Shown piece after piece: positions 59,401-64,000 of a DNA stretch of 64,000 nt. The stretch comes from Phytophthora hibernalis. Taxonomy: Eukaryota > Oomycota > Peronosporomycetes > Peronosporales > Peronosporaceae. The DNA lies in contig JAAKBF010000009.1 in NCBI GenBank assembly GCA_012656075.1, forward strand, positions 496,001 through 560,000, in the 5' to 3' direction. The notes under the pieces were generated by a model. The model ran no database searches. It had not been told where the DNA came from and saw only the letters and a list, made by a program, of their open reading frames with translations. Each line of letters starts with the position of its first letter. Within the stretch, counting starts at the first letter, position 1. Position numbers and translations under genes: made by a program.

Positions 59401-62400
59401 AGGTGACGGTCGAGACGACCGAGACGACCGAGATCGTGGAGGAGACTGTGGAAGAGACTGAGCTGACGGAGGGCAAGAAGCCCAAGTCGAAGAAGCACCG
59501 CAAGCCGAAGCGCAAGCCGACTGCGGGCACGACCGAGGAGGAAACCACGGTGACCGAGTCCACGGAGGTGACGGAAGAGACGACCGAGACGATCGAGACG
59601 ACCGAGACGAAAGTCGAGACGACCGACGTCAAGCCGGAGGAGACGACGGAAGTGACGGAGGTGACGGACGTGGCCACCATTGAGACGACCGAGGTGCCGT
59701 CCACGAGCGAGGTGACGGTTGAGACGACCGAGACGACCGAGATCGTGGAGGAGACTGTGGAAGAGACTGAGCTGACGGAGGGCAAGAAGCCCAAGTCGAA
59801 GAAGCACCGCAAGCCGAAGCGCAAGCCGACTGCGGGCACGACCGAGGAGGAAACCACGGTGACTGAGTCCACGGAGGTGACGGAAGAGATGACCGAGACG
59901 GTCGAGACGACCGACGTCAAGCCGGAGGAGACGACGGAAGTGGCGGAGGTGACGGACGTGGCCACCATTGAGACGACCGAGGAGGTGCCGTCCACGAGCG
60001 AGGTGACGGTCGAGACGACCAAGACGACCGAGACGACTGATATCGTGGAGAAGACTGCGGAGAGTACGGATGCGACGGCAGGGATGTTCGCTCTAGAGGC
60101 AACCCTTGTGAACTCGGCTACCAAGGAGGAAAACGACGAGCGCGGTGCGGGCGCGACAGTGAAGACTGAGGTGTTCCGTACGGCCGGAGCCAACGGCAGC
60201 GTGATCACGAAGACGGTTCGCACGACGATCCGCAAGGTGGCCACCTCCAGCGGCCCTTGAAGCGCATGATCGAGGTGCAGACGACGACGGTAACGAAGTC
60301 CGTGGCCGGCGAGACGAGCACGACTGTGGAGACGGAGACTCGCGAGGAGGTCGACGACAGTAGTGTCACGAGCACGTCCGCTTCGGACGCGACTCTGGTG
60401 AGCTCGTCTACTAAGGAGGAGACCGATGAGGCGGCGCTGCGGGCGCGACAGTGAAGACTGAGGTGTTCCGTACGGCCGGAGCCAACGGCAGCGTGATCAC
60501 GAAGACGGTTCGCACGACGATCCGCAAGGTGGCCACCTCCAGCGGCTCCTTGAAGCGCATGATCGAGGTGCAGACGACGACGGTAACGAAGTCCGTGGCC
60601 GGCGAGACGAGCACGACTGTGGAGACGGAGACTCGCGAGGAGGTCGACGACAGTAGTGTCACGAGCACGTCCGCTTCGGACGCGACTCTGGTGAGCTCGT
60701 CTACTAAGGAGGAGACCGATGAGGGCGGCGCTGCGGGCGCGACAGTGAAGACTGAGGTGTTCCGTACGGCCGGAGCCAACGGCAGCGTGATCACGAAGAC
60801 GGTTCGCACGACGATCCGCAAGGTGGCCACCTCCAGCGGCTCCTTGAAGCGCATGATCGAGGTGCAGACGACGACGGTAACGAAGTCCGTGGCCGGCGAG
60901 ACGAGCACGACTGTGGAGACGGAGACTCGCGAGGAGGTCGACGACAGTAGTGTCACGAGCACGTCCGCTTCGGACGCGACTCTGGTGAGCTCGTCTACTA
61001 AGGAGGAGACCGATGAGGGCAGCTGCGGGCGCGACAGTGAAGACTGAGGTGTTCCGTACGGCCGGAGCCAACGGCAGCGTGATCACGAAGACGGTTCGCA
61101 CGACGATCCGCAAGGTGGCCACCTCCAGCGGCTCCTTGAAGCGCATGATCGAGGTGCAGACGACGACGGTAACGAAGTCCGTGGCCGGCGAGACGAGCAC
61201 GACTGTGGAGACGGAGACTCGCGAGGAGGTCGACGACAGTAGTGTCACGAGCACGTCCGCTTCGGACGCGACTCTGGTGAGCTCGTCTACCAAGGAGGAG
61301 ACCGATGAGGCGGCGCTGCGGGCGCGACAGTGAAGACTGAGGTGTTCCGTACGGCCGGAGCCAACGGCAGCGTGATCACGAAGACGGTTCGCACGACGAT
61401 CCGCAAGGTGGCCACCTCCAGCGGCTCCTTGAAGCGCATGATCGAGGTGCAGACGACGACGGTAACGAAGTCCGTGGCCGGCGAGACGAGCACGACTGTG
61501 GAGACGGAGACTCGCGAGGAGGTCGACGACAGTAGTGTCACGAGCACGTCCGCTTCGGACGCGACTCTGGTGAGCTCGTCTACTAAGGAGGAGACCGATG
61601 AGGCGGCGCTGCGGGCGCGACAGTGAAGACTGAGGTGTTCCGTACGGCCGGAGCCAACGGCAGCGTGATCACGAAGACGGTTCGCACGACGATCCGCAAG
61701 GTGGCCACCTCCAGCGGCTCCTTGAAGCGCATGATCGAGGTGCAGACGACGACGGTAACGAAGTCCGTGGCCGGCGAGACGAGCACGACTGTGGAGACGG
61801 AGACTCGCGAGGAGGTCGACGACAGTAGTGTCACGAGCACGTCCGCTTCGGACGCGACTCTGGTGAGCTCGTCTACTAAGGAGGAGACCGATGAGGCGGC
61901 GCTGCGGGCGCGACAGTGAAGACTGAGGTGTTCCGTACGGCCGGAGCCAACGGCAGCGTGATCACGAAGACGGTTCGCACGACGATCCGCAAGGTGGCCA
62001 CCTCCAGCGGCTCCTTGAAGCGCATGATCGAGGTGCAGACGACGACGGTAACGAAGTCCGTGGCCGGCGAGACGAGCACGACTGTGGAGACGGAGACTCG
62101 CGAGGAGGTCGACGACAGTAGTGTCACGAGCACGTCCGCTTCGGACGCGACTCTGGTGAGCTCGTCTACTAAGGAGGAGACCGATGAGGGCGGCGCTGCG
62201 GGCGCGACAGTGAAGACTGAGGTGTTCCGTACGGCCGGAGCCAACGGCAGCGTGATCACGAAGACGGTTCGCACGACGATCCGCAAGGTGGCCACCTCCA
62301 GCGGCTCCTTGAAGCGCATGATCGAGGTGCAGACGACGACGGTAACGAAGTCCGTGGCCGGCGAGACGAGCACGACTGTGGAGACGGAGACTCGCGAGGA

Positions 62401-64000
62401 GGTCGACGACAGTAGTGTCACGAGCACGTCCGCTTCGACGCGACTCTGGTGAGCTCGTCTACTAAGGAGGAGACCGATGAGGGCGGCGCTGCGGGCGCGA
62501 CAGTGAAGACTGAGGTGTTCCGTACGGCCGGAGCCAACGGCAGCGTGATCACGAAGACGGTTCGCACGACGATCCGCAAGGTGGCCACCTCCAGCGGCTC
62601 CTTGAAGCGCATGATCGAGGTGCAGACGACGACGGTAACGAAGTCCGTGGCCGGCGAGACGAGCACGACTGTGGAGACGGAGACTCGCGAGGAGGTCGAC
62701 GACAGTAGTGTCACGAGCACGTCCGCTTCGGACGCGACTCTGGTGAGCTCGTCTACTAAGGAGGAGACCGATGAGGGCGGCGCTGCGGGCGCGACAGTGA
62801 AGACTGAGGTGTTCCGTACGGCCGGAGCCAACGGCAGCGTGATCACGAAGACGGTTCGCACGACGATCCGCAAGGTGGCCACCTCCAGCGGCTCCTTGAA
62901 GCGCATGATCGAGGTGCAGACGACGACGGTAACGAAGTCCGTGGCCGGCGAGACGAGCACGACTGTGGAGACGGAGACTCGCGAGGAGGTCGACGACAGT
63001 AGTGTCACGAGCACGTCCGCTTCGGACGCGACTCTGGTGAGCTCGTCTACTAAGGAGGAGACCGATGAGGGCGGCGCTGCGGGCGCGACAGTGAAGACTG
63101 AGGTGTTCCGTACGGCCGGAGCCAACGGCAGCGTGATCACGAAGACGGTTCGCACGACGATCCGCAAGGTGGCCACCTCCAGCGGCTCCTTGAAGCGCAT
63201 GATCGAGGTGCAGACGACGACGGTAACGAAGTCCGTGGCCGGCGAGACGAGCACGACTGTGGAGACGGAGACTCGCGAGGAGGTCGACGACAGTAGTGTC
63301 ACGAGCACGTCCGCTTCGGACGCGACTCTGGTGAGCTCGTCTACTAAGGAGGAGACCGATGAGGGCGGCGCTGCGGGCGCGACAGTGAAGACTGAGGTGT
63401 TCCGTACGGCCGGAGCCAACGGCAGCGTGATCACGAAGACGGTTCGCACGACGATCCGCAAGGTGGCCACCTCCAGCGGCTCCTTGAAGCGCATGATCGA
63501 GGTGCAGACGACGACGGTAACGAAGTCCGTGGCCGGCGAGACGAGCACGACTGTGGAGACGGAGACTCGCGAGGAGGTCGACGACAGTAGTGTCACGAGC
63601 ACGTCCGCTTCGGACGCGACTCTGGTGAGCTCGTCTACTAAGGAGGAGACCGATGAGGGCGGCGCTGCGGGCGCGACAGTGAAGACTGAGGTGTTCCGTA
63701 CGGCCGGAGCCAACGGCAGCGTGATCACGAAGACGGTTCGCACGACGATCCGCAAGGTGGCCACCTCCAGCGGCTCCTTGAAGCGCATGATCGAGGTGCA
63801 GACGACGACGGTAACGAAGTCCGTGGCCGGCGAGACGAGCACGACTGTGGAGACGGAGACTCTCGAGGAAAACGATGATTCTGATATTGGCATGATTGAT
63901 GTCGTGATGGTCGTCGGAACGGACGGTTCAAAACGTAGTCTCAATACATCGACTTTGGAAGACAAGTCAGCATCGGTTGTCGAGAGAACAGGCAAGGGCT
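26464..64000 (+). CDS. Giant multi-array repeat protein with degenerate ABCG-type domain (3' end beyond window)
   Basis: The gene starts at ATG 26464; MGGTESSEV fits an N-myristoylation signal (Gly2, Ser6). There is no signal peptide. Residues about 30-90 are Thr/Ser/Asp-rich (TVVTTAQDGTTTAVTT), an apparent small forerunner of the later repeats. Residues about 100-250 are Ala-rich and unrecognised. Residues about 285-380 resemble the second half of a PDR-type ABCG nucleotide-binding domain. From codon about 525 come array A (98-aa units), a unique linker, array B (about 85 units of 96-102 aa) and array C (98-aa units), then a new unique C-terminal segment cut by the window edge. The protein would be overwhelmingly Thr/Glu-rich and disordered. 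As given, the frame first stops at 29014-29016 after 850 codons, through loss of one C in a C5 run; many like losses follow. All arrays keep the same strand, codon style and repeat phase, so one gene is the simplest reading. Function unknown: scaffold, surface-layer or decoy roles are all speculation. Confidence 0.6.
27322..27603 (+). other. Degenerate PDR/ABCG-type nucleotide-binding domain segment
   Basis: Inside the giant protein, VVLMDQAQ occupies the place of the Walker B and D-loop of PDR transporters (normally hydrophobics-MDE followed by STGLDS). Next come MYRRVSKWLRKVIVVSLLRD, like the family's helix and strand leading to SLLQPSPE, then NVIVIHDGEVMRSG, and finally YVQELGVQCPPHMNVAMCLS, like the family's YFESLGFxCPPxxDVADFLL. 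The catalytic Glu is Gln, the D-loop is lost, and no Walker A or signature motif is visible upstream. The segment therefore looks like a dead domain kept as a fold or left as a remnant. The comparison is from memory of the family, not an alignment. Confidence 0.6.
28039..34021 (+). repeat. Tandem array A, 294-bp (98-aa) units
   Basis: Units begin EVFRSEEADGS and run through TKTVRTMTRTETSPTGEL, IEVETTTETEAEGGAKSTTV, EMETTTETATETSATTSSIA and ending GATPGETVKT. Successive starts are 294 bp apart (28039, 28333 and so on); the 21st start is at 33906 and that copy stops after IEVET. Copies are almost identical even at third codon positions, with only a few variants (GSI/GSV, GMTA/GMTV, TPG/TPD). 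Twenty periods should span 5880 bp but span 5867; I find exactly 13 single-base losses and no gains. Confidence 0.9.
34022..34327 (+). other. Unique linker between arrays A and B
   Basis: Inside the giant gene this non-repetitive segment encodes an acidic stretch and NWFMSLFTSGKPKEEENALS, then a Thr-rich part with ASTKTVAAQPTITKQTSTTL. Keeping the natural-looking frame needs removal of one A from the A4 run near 34159-34162 and addition of one base near 34327. Left uncorrected, the frame hits a TAA at 34304-34306. The SWFQQ/NWFMSLF motifs near both ends of array A look related (GEWLMSWFQQ before it). Confidence 0.6.
45246..45320 (+). repeat. Local expansion of the 9-bp GAGACGACC minisatellite in array B
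   Basis: Most B units carry two to four ETT codon triplets here; this one has about eight GAGACGACC copies, interrupted by one frame-disturbing GAGAGACGACC. A second expansion of about seven copies lies at 58497-58560. Confidence 0.8.
58497..58560 (+). repeat. Second expansion of the 9-bp minisatellite
   Basis: About seven uninterrupted GAGACGACC copies follow a unit whose preceding segment lost bases (GAGGACGG instead of GAGGTGACGG). Confidence 0.75.
60092..63868 (+). repeat. Tandem array C, 294-bp (98-aa) units homologous to array A
   Basis: A partial unit (60092-60167) leads in, then 13 unit starts run from 60168 to 63688. The unit reads EVFRTAGANGSVITKTVRTT, IRKVATSSGSLKRMIEVQTT, TVTKSVAGETSTTVETETRE, EVDDSSVTSTSASDATLVSS and so on. 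The last copy breaks off after VETETL (63868), followed by unique sequence. Twelve periods span 3520 bp instead of 3528; I find eight lost bases (near 60254, 60428, two near 61020, 61310, 61602, 61894 and 62436). Similarity to A is plain at EVFR, GS(V)xTKTVRT, IEVxTTT, STTVE and TVKT, at the same positions in a unit of the same length. Confidence 0.88.

Larger units (their letters stand above)
34328..60052 (+). repeat. Tandem array B, about 85 units of about 288-325 bp
   Basis: Each unit has a basic block KKPKSKKHRKPKRKP (10 Lys/Arg of 15) followed by TAGTTEEETTVTESTEVTEE, VETTDVKPEETTEV, a TDVATIETTEVPSTSEVTVE segment, a variable number of ETT triplets, and EIVEETVEETELTEG. I count 85 basic blocks between 34333 and 59790, mean spacing about 303 bp. 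Length differences come mostly from ETT copy number (a 9-bp GAGACGACC minisatellite), an optional extra Glu before VPSTS, and an optional VETTETIETTETVETT expansion. Units are near-identical at synonymous sites. Indels are scattered up to 52.7 kb and dense from there to about 58.7 kb. Confidence 0.9.

Noticed and set aside
28039..63868. CRISPR-like or centromeric satellite interpretation of the direct repeats
   Set aside because: Units are contiguous without spacers, keep codon phase, vary by whole codons and encode related peptides; the setting is eukaryotic.

Overview
The window looks like nuclear DNA of an oomycete, most likely Phytophthora or a close relative. The evidence is: protein-coding genes interrupted by short introns (about 63-96 nt, GT-AG, some with a CTAAC branch site); two genes of the flagellar type (an IFT54 homologue and a protist LRR/EF-hand-like protein); eukaryotic household genes (IST1, fumarylacetoacetase, a TrmH-type methyltransferase); Ty3/Gypsy gag and Tc1/mariner debris; and an N-terminal domain that resembles a decayed PDR-type ABCG transporter. 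The species call is inference.

Layout. 0.2-14.5 kb is a compact gene block: an LRR protein (-), a SpoU/TrmH methyltransferase (+), IFT54 with two tandem N-terminal domains (-), a small membrane protein (+), IST1 (+), fumarylacetoacetase (+) and a protein with three BED-like zinc fingers and a hAT-transposase-like body (-). 14.5-23.5 kb is transposon debris: a retroelement-derived stretch with a gag-like ORF on the - strand, a perfectly bounded fold-back Tc1/mariner element flanked by TA, and a broken Gypsy gag on the + strand that ends in a CCHC zinc knuckle. 23.5-26.4 kb is AT-rich and gene-poor, with two perfect palindromes.

26.46-64.0 kb is one giant repeat gene that runs off the right edge. 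Its start encodes a possible N-myristoylation site and a degenerate ABCG/PDR nucleotide-binding domain. Three tandem arrays follow: family A (98 aa/294 bp, 20 full copies plus a partial one), family B (about 96-102 aa, about 85 copies, each with a strongly basic block inside Thr/Glu-rich sequence) and family C (98 aa/294 bp, 13 copies, clearly homologous to A). If the frame is intact in the organism, the window encodes about 12,500 residues. This is the best candidate here for an undescribed system.

A caution applies throughout. Many genes are broken only by single-base losses, mostly in homopolymers. I count 11 in four ordinary conserved genes and 13 in repeat array A. Eight further lost bases occur in array C. 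In array A the net length deficit equals the number of losses I can locate. This pattern looks more like uncorrected long-read assembly error than gene death, so the genes are annotated as real with frame corrections pending.
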